This document shows positions 43,790 to 52,271 of a stretch of 62,825 bases of DNA, piece by piece. Each line of letters opens with the position of its first letter. Within the stretch, counting starts at the first letter, position 1. Origin of the DNA: Crocinitomicaceae bacterium (GTDB lineage Bacteria > Bacteroidota > Bacteroidia > Flavobacteriales_D > Sanyastnellaceae); the NCBI GenBank assembly GCA_002700285.1, contig PACT01000012.1, forward strand, positions 18,735 to 81,559, read 5' to 3'. The translations under genes were made by a program, and so were the position numbers. The notes under the pieces are model-generated. The model searched no databases. It was not told the origin of the DNA and saw only the letters and a program-made list of their open reading frames with translations.

Positions 43790-44407
43790 ATGGATGTCAT
43801 GCCTAGAAATGATGACACTTATTTAACACTTGCAGGACGATCTGATGGGCTTTATAAAGTAAAAGGCTCAAAACATTTCAGCTATGCATTTCCAGTAACT
43901 TCCGAAGAAGACATTAAAAACTGTCTTGAAGTGATCAAACTCGCGCATCATACGGCCCGTCATCATTGCTACGCTTGGCGTTTGGGGCACGATGCATCTC
44001 GATATAGAACAAACGACGATGGCGAACCATCAAACACTGCCGGGCCGCCTATTCTAGGTGTACTTAAATCAAATTCTCTTACGAACGTGCTTGTTGTCGT
44101 CGTCCGCTATTTCGGCGGCACAAAACTTGGAGTGGGCGGATTAATTGATGCATATAGAACTGCGGCAACATATGCCATTGAGCAAGGCACGATTATAGAG
44201 AAGACGAGAATTAAAACATTTCTCATCACGTATCCTTATGCACGGATGGGTGAGGTGATGAGTCTCCTGAAAAGAGCTGGCATAAGGCCTGAAAAAACTG
44301 ATTTTCAAATCACATGCACTCTAGAAGTGACAGTGAGGCTCAGAGATTCAGCTGTATTTACAAAAAGCATTGAAGGTCTGGACGAAGTACAGATTACGGA
44401 AGTATAG
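43790..44407 (+). CDS. yigZ: YigZ/IMPACT family protein
   Basis: The 205-aa protein has the IMPACT N-terminal domain (about 20-130): KVKGSKHFSYAFPV, HHCYAWRLG, DDGEPSNTAGPPIL, VVVVRYFGGTKLGVGGLI. A ferredoxin-like C-terminal domain follows (about 135-205). Family members may act on translation or as peptidase-like proteins; the function is not settled. It is probably co-transcribed with porT. It ends 16 bp from the convergent methyltransferase gene. Confidence 0.9.
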   Translation: MDVMPRNDDTYLTLAGRSDGLYKVKGSKHFSYAFPVTSEEDIKNCLEVIKLAHHTARHHCYAWRLGHDASRYRTNDDGEPSNTAGPPILGVLKSNSLTNVLVVVVRYFGGTKLGVGGLIDAYRTAATYAIEQGTIIEKTRIKTFLITYPYARMGEVMSLLKRAGIRPEKTDFQITCTLEVTVRLRDSAVFTKSIEGLDEVQITEV

Positions 44408-44423
44408 CGCTTTCTTGCACCTG

Positions 44424-45194
44424 TTATTTACGGACGACAAAAATCCATCTCTCTCCTCCCAAAGCATAACGGCTGTATCGCTCAAGCCCTAAAAGCGCCT
44501 TCATATCGACGACTTCAACAGAAAACCCTGCTTGCTTGAGTCGAGCTGGGTAATCTTCATAACCATAAAGTCTCAAGTGATCACGTTGCCAGTAAAGACG
44601 TTCTAATTCAGAAGGGTCCGTGATAGATCGATCTTCTTCAGTGTTTGGATTTGTCCAATCTATAGGAACTTGAAGGACTCCCCAACCACCAGGCTTAAGG
44701 ACTCTATAGAACTCATTTAATACAGTTCTGTCGTTATCGACATGCTCCATGAGGTGATTTGCCATCACAAAGTCGAAAGATGCTTCCTCAAATGGAATAC
44801 GATGAACATCAAAATGATGATCAGCCCAAGGGGAATCTAGATCACCCGTCACGTAATCTAGGTGAGAGAGTCCACGAAAACGCTTAATAAAGCAATATTC
44901 GGGAGCCATGTGTAAGATTCGAGAAGGCTTCTCAAAAAAATCAGAAAACTCTTTAAAATAAATCCACAAGGCACGATGCCTCTCGAGTGACAAACTGTGT
45001 GGCGCAAGTGCATCAGGTCTGGGACGAACACGTCCATAAGGAAGCATCTTCCGATAGCCCCTTCCATCTATAGGGTCTTCAAGACGAGATCCTGAATAGA
45101 ACCAACTTATGGATTGCAAACCCAAATGTGCAACCCTTTGAAGAAGCGTACGAGGAATAAAACGTGTTAATACAGCGACAAGGTTCTTTACCAA
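44424..45194 (-). CDS. Class I SAM-dependent methyltransferase
   Basis: The 256-aa protein has a Methyltransf_11-like core (about 95-200): RILHMAPEYCF, VTGDLDSPWADHHFDVHRIPF, FDFVMANHLMEHVDNDRTVL and VLKPGGWGVLQVP. The N-terminal 90 residues are basic with a hydrophobic stretch and are not recognised. The substrate is unknown. It follows the 947-aa secreted protein by 10 bp, so it may be part of that transcript. Confidence 0.75.
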   Translation of the reverse strand: MVKNLVAVLTRFIPRTLLQRVAHLGLQSISWFYSGSRLEDPIDGRGYRKMLPYGRVRPRPDALAPHSLSLERHRALWIYFKEFSDFFEKPSRILHMAPEYCFIKRFRGLSHLDYVTGDLDSPWADHHFDVHRIPFEEASFDFVMANHLMEHVDNDRTVLNEFYRVLKPGGWGVLQVPIDWTNPNTEEDRSITDPSELERLYWQRDHLRLYGYEDYPARLKQAGFSVEVVDMKALLGLERYSRYALGGERWIFVVRK

Positions 45195-45204
45195 GTGGAG
45201 AGAA

Positions 45205-48048
45205 TTATTGAACGATTAAACGTGATGTTCCTAGCGTTAAATGATTGGATTTACGAATAACTGACAGAACATAAGTGCCAGCCTGAACATCCATAAGGTT
45301 GATGTCTTTTGAGTCCCCTGAGTACACCAATCTACCCTGCGTATCTGTCATCACAACTTCACAAGGGAAAGAAGGGAAATTAGAGATCGATATTGAGCCA
45401 GACGACAATACAGGATTTGGACTCACTAAAGGCAAAAAGTTGTCTGCTGAAAGTAGCTCATCTATACCCGAAACTGAAATTGTCAGAGAGACGCGGTCAG
45501 ATTCACAAGCGATGGGGAGTGGTTCAACTTGCCAGTTGTAGAAGAAATAGTAGTAGCTAAATTCTGGTCCAGCAGTAGAATTCGTGATGGATGCCAAATC
45601 ACCTAACATGTATGGATATGAAAGGTCTGAATCGGTGCCTTCACGCCAAAGTTGAGGGTCATCACTTGTTGATCTTAGTCCGTAACCATCGCCTGCAGGC
45701 ACTTCGAAATTAAGCGTGACTTCGAATTCACCATCTTCAACAAAAACAGTTGTGGAAGCAAGTACAGTATTCGACGCATCAATGAGTTCAAATGTGCGGT
45801 CGTAAGAACCATTTGCAAAAACAGTCACACGACTAAGAAGTAGGTTTTCATAAGCGTCAAATTCTAACCAACGGTTGCTGTTAGAATGGTATTGTCCTGT
45901 TTGCTGATTTGTCAACTCCCCTCCTACAGCAATATCTCCTGTCGTAATGTAAGATGCTGATGCCCAAAATGTTGTTGACGCTTCCAGAACATCTGTTTCG
46001 TATATGTCTCCTGAATAAAGAAGGTTTCCTTCGACCTCTGCGTCAAACCACTGAATGTTATCGCCGTCTGTTGCCTCAAGGGTAACGGAAGCTGGAGACT
46101 CTAATGCTGAAGCAGAAGCAGTGAGCGTTGGAGGCCCCACAGGAGACTCAAATAGGGAGACATTGTATGCTTCTGAAACAGAGGCATTAGAACAGATATC
46201 TACGGTTGACACTGAATATGTTCCCTCAGTTGTCACGGAGATTGACTGTGTTACTTCTCCTGAAGACCAAAGCCACGTCTCTGCATTACTTGCAGACATC
46301 TCAATGACACCTCCATCACATAGGTTAAGGCTTCCTGAGATTTCAATTGTTGGTTGCTCGCCGACCACTTCAACGACAGAAAGCACATTTGAAGAACCCG
46401 CACATCCATCAGCATTTGTGACCAATAAACTGAAATTACCTCCATTTGATACAGTAATCGAATTCTCTCCCTCAACACCATTTGACCACTGATAAGTTTC
46501 AAAACCATCAGGAGCTGTAATGACGACAGACTCCCCTGGACAAAATCCGTATGCAGAAGATTCAATGGCAACATCAACCAAACAAGGCGCCTCGTTAATC
46601 GTGTGATATTGATTGATCGCTGGATTGTCGATGACGGTTTCTAAACCACTGGGCCATTTGACCGTTGCTGTTTCTACTGCTTCATTTGCTCCCAGACCGA
46701 AGTGACAAGATAAAGTACACGTAATACCATAACTTTCTCCTGCACGTACTTCTCGGATTTGAGTTCCGAAATTACCTGTGATGACAACTTTCGCACCTAC
46801 TGCATCTTGGTTGGATTGAAAACCTTCCAATTCAAATGTGATCCAGTTGTTGTCATTGCCTTCATTCACCCACAAAATATCTTCGTGATCTGAATCAGGG
46901 CTTACGTACCCATCACCATAACTCGCGTATAAATCTACTGTTCCATCTCTATTGACGTCCCCGAAAGCAAAACTGTGCATGGTATCATCTCCTGGAAAAG
47001 TTCCTGGAATCTCAGTAAATGTGTTGTCTCCATTGTTATGCAAGAAACTATGTGTTCCTCCAGCGTACACCAAATCAACATATCCATCATTGTCAAAATC
47101 TTCCATCTTCGCTTGAAGAAAGAAGCCCTCGATTTGTAGGCCACTTCCCTCTGTAATATTCGTGAAATATCCCAATCCGTCATTTTCAAAAAGAAAGAGT
47201 GTTGTGCTGTGATTTGTGATCAGACAATCTAGATCACCATCGTTATCTGTGTCCGCAAAATCGACTGTCCAGCTTTGCTCATAGAACACTAGACCTCTTT
47301 CATTGGCTTCTTCTGTGAAATTTCCATTCCCATCATTGACCCAAAGTTGATTGATTCTACGTGGGTCATTTGGATCACTCACAAACTGACGACACTTTGC
47401 TATGAAAAGGTCAATGTCACCATCGTTGTCAAAATCAGAAAAAACAGATCCGTAATTGCCCGAGTGATCGCTCCCCCCCTCATAATCCGCCAACAAATAA
47501 TCCTCTAATGGCATTAAAGATGGCGCTGGAGTTAATGCACCTCCTGCTGAACCTGTCCACATGCGACTTAACCCATCATCATGGCATCCAAAAACATCAA
47601 GGTACCCATCGTTGTTGATGTCAGCCCAGTTACAAGCTTGCATATACAAAGATCCATTCTCAAGTGACATCGGGGTACTCTCCCCTGTGGCAGTGATATG
47701 CTGCACATGGACACCGTCATAACTTCCACCAGAAAATACATCTTTGTGGCCGTCATTGTCGAAATCCGCAACACACATGCCCCATTGACTGCTACCGCTC
47801 ACTGAGCCATAGTCAACATCATTGAAAGAACCATCAGGGCCTTGATACAAAACGTGAAGGTCTTTGCTTTCGTCAAGAACGATGACATCATCAAATCCAT
47901 CCCCATCCATATCCGCGAACCCGACACAACCTCCACTGTGATATTCAGAAGGTAAAAGCGCAGATCCGTTGAGGAACGATTGGGCAACAAAATAAGAAGG
48001 ATTTAGGATAATAACAGCAAGGATGCTGATTAACAATAACTTACGCAT
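45205..48048 (-). CDS. Large secreted FG-GAP/VCBS-ASPIC protein with T9SS sorting domain
   Basis: The 947-aa protein has a signal peptide ending YFVAQ. Repeated calcium-loop motifs (FADMDGDGFDDVIV, WADINNDGYLDVFG, FSDFDNDGDIDLF, FADTDNDGDLDCL, GDVNRDGTVDLYA) form a VCBS beta-propeller to about residue 400. An ASPIC/UnbV segment follows (VGAKVVITGNFG to FGLGANEAVETATVKWPSG), then Ig-like domains (about 495-660) and further beta-rich domains. A type A T9SS domain (VSPNPVLSSGSISI, GTYVLSV, TSRLIVQ) ends the protein. It shares the propeller/ASPIC plan with the protein at 21336 but differs in its C-terminus. A surface adhesin role is only a guess. Confidence 0.82.
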   Translation of the reverse strand: MRKLLLISILAVIILNPSYFVAQSFLNGSALLPSEYHSGGCVGFADMDGDGFDDVIVLDESKDLHVLYQGPDGSFNDVDYGSVSGSSQWGMCVADFDNDGHKDVFSGGSYDGVHVQHITATGESTPMSLENGSLYMQACNWADINNDGYLDVFGCHDDGLSRMWTGSAGGALTPAPSLMPLEDYLLADYEGGSDHSGNYGSVFSDFDNDGDIDLFIAKCRQFVSDPNDPRRINQLWVNDGNGNFTEEANERGLVFYEQSWTVDFADTDNDGDLDCLITNHSTTLFLFENDGLGYFTNITEGSGLQIEGFFLQAKMEDFDNDGYVDLVYAGGTHSFLHNNGDNTFTEIPGTFPGDDTMHSFAFGDVNRDGTVDLYASYGDGYVSPDSDHEDILWVNEGNDNNWITFELEGFQSNQDAVGAKVVITGNFGTQIREVRAGESYGITCTLSCHFGLGANEAVETATVKWPSGLETVIDNPAINQYHTINEAPCLVDVAIESSAYGFCPGESVVITAPDGFETYQWSNGVEGENSITVSNGGNFSLLVTNADGCAGSSNVLSVVEVVGEQPTIEISGSLNLCDGGVIEMSASNAETWLWSSGEVTQSISVTTEGTYSVSTVDICSNASVSEAYNVSLFESPVGPPTLTASASALESPASVTLEATDGDNIQWFDAEVEGNLLYSGDIYETDVLEASTTFWASASYITTGDIAVGGELTNQQTGQYHSNSNRWLEFDAYENLLLSRVTVFANGSYDRTFELIDASNTVLASTTVFVEDGEFEVTLNFEVPAGDGYGLRSTSDDPQLWREGTDSDLSYPYMLGDLASITNSTAGPEFSYYYFFYNWQVEPLPIACESDRVSLTISVSGIDELLSADNFLPLVSPNPVLSSGSISISNFPSFPCEVVMTDTQGRLVYSGDSKDINLMDVQAGTYVLSVIRKSNHLTLGTSRLIVQ

Positions 48049-48127
48049 GGCAATTGATTTTCTATTTTAAAAACAGGTTCTGCAAGTTAATCAATAAATT
48101 ATCATACATATTAAAAGAAATTGTAAT

Positions 48128-48135
48128 TAAATTCG
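48128..48135 (+). promoter_or_regulatory. Promoter-like box TAAATTCG 4 nt before mtaB start
   Basis: The TAnnTT core lies exactly 12 nt before the mtaB ATG (spacer CACA), as at glnS (spacer CACC). One base differs from TAnnTTTG. Confidence 0.45.
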
Positions 48136-48139
48136 CACA

Positions 48140-49465
48140 ATGATTTCAGGAGGAACTGCAGCGTATCATACATTAGGTTGTAAACTTAATTTCAGTGAGA
48201 CATCAACGGTTGCTCGACAACTTTCTGAAAATGGTTTTGCAAGAGTAAATATTGGTGAGAATCCTGATGTGGTGGTGATAAATACCTGCAGCGTCACTGA
48301 CAATGCAGATGCAAAATGCAGAAACATTGTCAGAAGGTCACTTACATCGAATCCTCACGCATACATTGTAGTTATCGGATGTTACGCACAACTCAAACCT
48401 CAAGAAATTGCAAATATTGACGGCGTAGATTTGGTCCTTGGCGCAAATGAAAAGTTCAATCTGCCCTCCATGCTTGATGATTTATCAAAAAGAATCCATG
48501 GAGATGATGAACCCGGAGCTGAAATCCATGCGGGAGAGATCAAAGAAGTCCGAAATTTCATCCCGGGATTTTCAAGTGGAGACAGAACAAGAACCTTTTT
48601 AAAGGTTCAGGACGGCTGCGATTACTTCTGTGCATTTTGCACCATTCCTTTGGCCAGAGGAAGGTCGCGTTCTGGCACAATAGAACAAACCTTAGCGCAA
48701 GCCAGGGAGGCTGCGAAACAAGGTGCAAAAGAAATCGTACTCACTGGCGTCAATATTGGTGATTTCGGAAAAGCAAATGGTGAAACGCTTTTGCAATTAA
48801 TCACCAAGCTTGATAAGGTTGAAGAAATTGAGAGGTATCGGATTTCAAGTATTGAACCAAATCTGCTCAATGAAGACATCATTGACTTTGTGGCCTCTTC
48901 AGAAAAATTTATGCCGCATTTCCACATCCCGCTACAATCAGGATCAGACGAGATCCTTTCAACAATGAGACGTAGGTATAGGACAGAGCTCTACAGAGAA
49001 AGGGTCGAATACATCAAGAAGAAGATGCCAAATGCGGGCATAGGCGTGGATGTCATTGTGGGATTCCCAGGGGAGAATGACAATTTATTTCAAGAAACGT
49101 ACGACTTTGTCAACTCGCTAGACATAAGTTATTTACACGTATTCACCTACAGTGAACGTCCAAAAACTACAGCATTGAGAATTAAGGATGTTGTCCCCAC
49201 AACTACCCGACAACACCGAAACAAGCAGCTGCGTATTTTAAGCTTAAAAAAGCAACGTGCCCATTATGAACGCTTTCTCGGTCAGACACGTTCAGTACTC
49301 ATTGAAGCGTCGGAAATTGATGGCGTTAAGTTTGGCTATACACCTGAATATGTTCGAGTTTCCGTGGATTCAAAAACCGTTGATGGTAACTTTACCGCAG
49401 ACCTGAGATTGGATCAGATTAACCCCGATGGTTTTGTCATCGGAACCCCACAGAATAGCATTTAA
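48140..49465 (+). CDS. mtaB: tRNA (t6A37) methylthiotransferase MtaB
   Basis: The 441-aa radical-SAM enzyme has an N-terminal MTTase domain (YHTLGCKLNFSE, INTCSVT, VIGCYAQ, with three Fe-S cysteines). The radical-SAM CxxxCxxC follows as Cys160, Cys164 and Cys167 (CDYFCAFC), with a C-terminal TRAM-like domain (about 375-441). It converts t6A37 to ms2t6A37 in tRNA. The GCKLN motif distinguishes MtaB from MiaB. lgt follows 2 bp later. Confidence 0.92.
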   Translation: MISGGTAAYHTLGCKLNFSETSTVARQLSENGFARVNIGENPDVVVINTCSVTDNADAKCRNIVRRSLTSNPHAYIVVIGCYAQLKPQEIANIDGVDLVLGANEKFNLPSMLDDLSKRIHGDDEPGAEIHAGEIKEVRNFIPGFSSGDRTRTFLKVQDGCDYFCAFCTIPLARGRSRSGTIEQTLAQAREAAKQGAKEIVLTGVNIGDFGKANGETLLQLITKLDKVEEIERYRISSIEPNLLNEDIIDFVASSEKFMPHFHIPLQSGSDEILSTMRRRYRTELYRERVEYIKKKMPNAGIGVDVIVGFPGENDNLFQETYDFVNSLDISYLHVFTYSERPKTTALRIKDVVPTTTRQHRNKQLRILSLKKQRAHYERFLGQTRSVLIEASEIDGVKFGYTPEYVRVSVDSKTVDGNFTADLRLDQINPDGFVIGTPQNSI

Positions 49466-49467
49466 AC

Positions 49468-50664
49468 ATGTACCCAAATCTATACTTTGCATTTCAGGAC
49501 TTACTTGGCTTGGAATGGCCCTTCCTAAAGTTAGTCAATAGCTTTGGTTTTTTTGTTGCCATGGCATTCATTTCAGCCAGCTTAATCCTAAAGAAAGAAT
49601 TCATTCGGCTTACTGAATCTGGCGCATTCAGTTCGACTACTTCACAAATTACCATCGGCAAACCCGCTACACCGATTGAAATTCTAAGCCAGGCATGTAT
49701 TGGCTTTATTTTTGGATGGAAGTTTCTTTACCTCGCCATTCATGCGGGAACACTTTTTGATGGCAGCTCTCTCCCTCAGGCACATCTGTTTTCCTCTGAA
49801 GGCAGTGTCTTTATGGGGCTAGCATTGGGCTTGTCACTTGGTGGGTGGAGGTGGTACGAAGGCTGGCGAAACGCGCTTCCAAGTCCCAAAACTGAGTCAA
49901 TCGAAATGCCTCCCTATGAACATGTTGGGGGCATCCTTACTGTAGCTGCAGTTGGGGGGATTCTTGGCGCAAAGCTTTTTCACTTGATCGAATACCCGGA
50001 CCAATTTATAGCCTTCTTTCAAAAACCTAGCTTAAATGCATTCATCGGGGGACTTACAATTTATGGGGGGCTTATTGTAGGAGGACTGAGCGTTTATTTA
50101 TATTCAAGACACTACGGCCTGAAATTCCTAAACGTTGCCGACGCCTCATCTCCTGCGCTTATGCTGGGATATGGAATAGGTCGCATAGGATGCCAAATCT
50201 CAGGTGATGGCGACTGGGGAATCACCAACACACATCCCCAACCAAATTGGTTAAGCTGGTTGCCTGAATGGACTTGGAGTTACAACTTTCCCAACAATGT
50301 AAACGGTGTGGGACGTTTTATTTCAGAATATGATCCTTGGGCCATTTACCCAGGATATGGCACATGCCTAGACACAGGCGTTTACCCTACTTCCTTGTAT
50401 GAAACCACAATGGCTGTCATTCTATTTGCGATTCTCTGGAAACTTAGATCAAGATTCACTACAGCAGGATTTCTCTTCGCTACATATTTAATGCTCAACG
50501 GAATAGAGCGTTTCTTTATTGAGAAAATCCGAGTAAATACAACCTTTGATTTTCTTGGTATCACCATGACTCAAGCTGAGCTTATTGCTGTGCTCATATT
50601 CATTGGAGGCGCGACACTTTTCTATTTCTTAAAAAAACAAGAAAGGATAAATAATCAAACGTAA
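49468..50664 (+). CDS. lgt: Prolipoprotein diacylglyceryl transferase, Bacteroidota type
   Basis: The 398-aa multi-TM protein has Lgt features: an N-terminal FGFFVAMAFISA segment, a central GGLTIYGGLIVGGLSVYLY, and GYGIGRIGCQISGDGDWG in the position of the Lgt signature. C-terminal YPTSLYETTMAVILF and ERFFIEKIRVN follow. It is about 100 residues longer than E. coli Lgt, with extra sequence near 65-130 and 245-290. The usual GRxGN reads GRIGC here, a variant I believe is common in the phylum. Lgt lipidates lipoproteins such as the HmuY-like one in this window. Confidence 0.85.
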   Translation: MYPNLYFAFQDLLGLEWPFLKLVNSFGFFVAMAFISASLILKKEFIRLTESGAFSSTTSQITIGKPATPIEILSQACIGFIFGWKFLYLAIHAGTLFDGSSLPQAHLFSSEGSVFMGLALGLSLGGWRWYEGWRNALPSPKTESIEMPPYEHVGGILTVAAVGGILGAKLFHLIEYPDQFIAFFQKPSLNAFIGGLTIYGGLIVGGLSVYLYSRHYGLKFLNVADASSPALMLGYGIGRIGCQISGDGDWGITNTHPQPNWLSWLPEWTWSYNFPNNVNGVGRFISEYDPWAIYPGYGTCLDTGVYPTSLYETTMAVILFAILWKLRSRFTTAGFLFATYLMLNGIERFFIEKIRVNTTFDFLGITMTQAELIAVLIFIGGATLFYFLKKQERINNQT

Positions 50665-50830
50665 TTTATTCCTTCCTGTTAAACATTTGGCCTTGATGAT
50701 AAAGAAAGGTGTCACACATTTTTACGTTTTGACGCCAATAGACTTAGTCAGCCGAGAAAAATAAAAACCTGGCATAACAAGAGAATGCTTTAAGAAGTGG
50801 CCCCGGCAAGGATGGGCAACTTGGGATCGA

Positions 50831-52237
50831 TTACTTTCTATTGCTACTTCCCTTCATCCTTCGACCTCCACCTCCACCACCATTACTTACGCTGCGCCCC
50901 CCTCCGCCACTTCCTTTGTTTGGATTGCTTTTACCACCATTTGATTGATGTCTTGGGCCAGAATTTCTGTGATTACCTTTATAACCACCACCTCCAGACT
51001 TTCCTCGTCCGCCGCCTGGCCTTCCTCGTCCGCCACCGCCACCTCTTCCACCACTAAAATTGGGATTGTAATCAGGGCCTGACCCTACTCTAGATGGCAG
51101 AGGAAGCTTATCCACTGTACGTTCAATGAGTTTCTCAATATTCCCAAAACGACGCATGTCATCAGGCGTAATTAAAGTAAACGCTTCGCCTTTTCGTTTT
51201 GCTCTCGCTGTACGACCGATTCGATGGACGTAATCTTCTTCGTTTGGTGGAACATCGTAATTTACGACAAGTTCAATACTGTCAATATCAATGCCACGTG
51301 AAACCACATCAGTTGCTACGAGAAGTGGTATTTTCTTTTGGCGAAAACCCAGCATGACTTCCTCACGTTCTTCCTGCTTCAGATCTGAAGAAATCTTACC
51401 ACACTTGAGTCCTGCTTTTCTCAAAGCAGCAACAACTTGGTTGACCGTTCTTTTTCTGGAAGTAAAAATAATGCCTGATTTGACATTCAGCTCCTTAAGC
51501 AGATCAACCAAAACATCATCTTTTTGATGCTCAAACACGACATAGGCACTCTGCTTTACATTCGCTGCTGGCTTTGACAGCGCCAATTGAACTGTCACAG
51601 GGTCTTGCAACAACTCGTGGGCCAAACTACGCATTTTTTCAGGCATCGTTGCACTGAAAAGAAGTGTTTGTCGCCCTTTGCGACAATGCGATGAGATACG
51701 CATGATGTCTTGGTGAAAACCCATATCAAGCATTCGATCTGCCTCGTCTAAAATTAACACCTCAAGTTCAGAAAGATCTACATATCCCAAAGTCAAATGA
51801 GACAACATTCTACCAGGCGTTACAATCACAATGTCAGCGCCTTTTTTAAGCGCCTTGGTCTCTCTCGCAAAATCTTTGCCACTACCGCCACCATAGATGG
51901 CTAAGCTTGTCACGCCAGTATAGTAACCAAAACCTTCAGCAGCCTGATCAATTTGCATAGCCAGCTCTCTTGTAGGAACAACAATTAACGCTTTCACCTT
52001 TCCATTGTCTGGCGTATCCAAGATAATATCCATCGTAGGCAGAAGAAACGCAGCTGTCTTTCCAGTGCCTGTTTGTGCAATTCCTAAGACATCCTTGTTA
52101 TTTAAAACATGAGGTATCGCTTCTGATTGAATGGGTGTCGCGTTTTCGAAACCCATGGCGTTTAAACCTTCTTCAATATTCGGGTGCAAATTGAGATCCA
52201 CGAATGGAACGATTGCCTTTTCTTCCTTTTTTTCCAC
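50831..52237 (-). CDS. DEAD-box RNA helicase with RGG-rich tail
   Basis: I place the start at the GTG at 52237 (468 aa), because a promoter-like box precedes it by 4 nt; a TTG at 52252 is the only other nearby option. Helicase motifs are complete: ATPIQSEAIP (Q motif), AQTGTGKT, PTRELAMQ, TPGRM, DEAD, SAT, IIFTSRKR, VATDVVSRGID and HRIGRTARA. The last 100 residues are a Gly/Arg/Asn-rich disordered tail. It resembles RhlE/CsdA-type cold-shock or ribosome-assembly helicases. Confidence 0.93.
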   Translation of the reverse strand: MEKKEEKAIVPFVDLNLHPNIEEGLNAMGFENATPIQSEAIPHVLNNKDVLGIAQTGTGKTAAFLLPTMDIILDTPDNGKVKALIVVPTRELAMQIDQAAEGFGYYTGVTSLAIYGGGSGKDFARETKALKKGADIVIVTPGRMLSHLTLGYVDLSELEVLILDEADRMLDMGFHQDIMRISSHCRKGRQTLLFSATMPEKMRSLAHELLQDPVTVQLALSKPAANVKQSAYVVFEHQKDDVLVDLLKELNVKSGIIFTSRKRTVNQVVAALRKAGLKCGKISSDLKQEEREEVMLGFRQKKIPLLVATDVVSRGIDIDSIELVVNYDVPPNEEDYVHRIGRTARAKRKGEAFTLITPDDMRRFGNIEKLIERTVDKLPLPSRVGSGPDYNPNFSGGRGGGGGRGRPGGGRGKSGGGGYKGNHRNSGPRHQSNGGKSNPNKGSGGGGRSVSNGGGGGGRRMKGSSNRK

Positions 52238-52241
52238 GGCG

Positions 52242-52249
52242 TGAAGATA
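52242..52249 (-). promoter_or_regulatory. Promoter-like box TATCTTCA 4 nt before the helicase GTG
   Basis: The minus strand reads TATCTTCA-CGCC-GTG. The TAnnTT core begins 12 nt before the GTG at 52237. The final CA departs from the consensus TG. Confidence 0.35.
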
Positions 52250-52259
52250 CAAAAACGCT

Positions 52260-52267
52260 TACCTTTA
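52260..52267 (+). promoter_or_regulatory. Promoter-like box TACCTTTA 4 nt before the PKD-protein GTG
   Basis: TACCTTTA-TAGT-GTG places a TAnnTTT box 12 nt before the GTG at 52272. With the helicase box, two back-to-back boxes fit in the 34 bp between divergent starts. Confidence 0.4.
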
Positions 52268-52271
52268 TAGT

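Noticed and set aside
50665-50830. Possible gene or RNA between lgt and the helicase gene
   Set aside because: The 166 bp contain no credible ORF, hairpin or promoter box that I could support.
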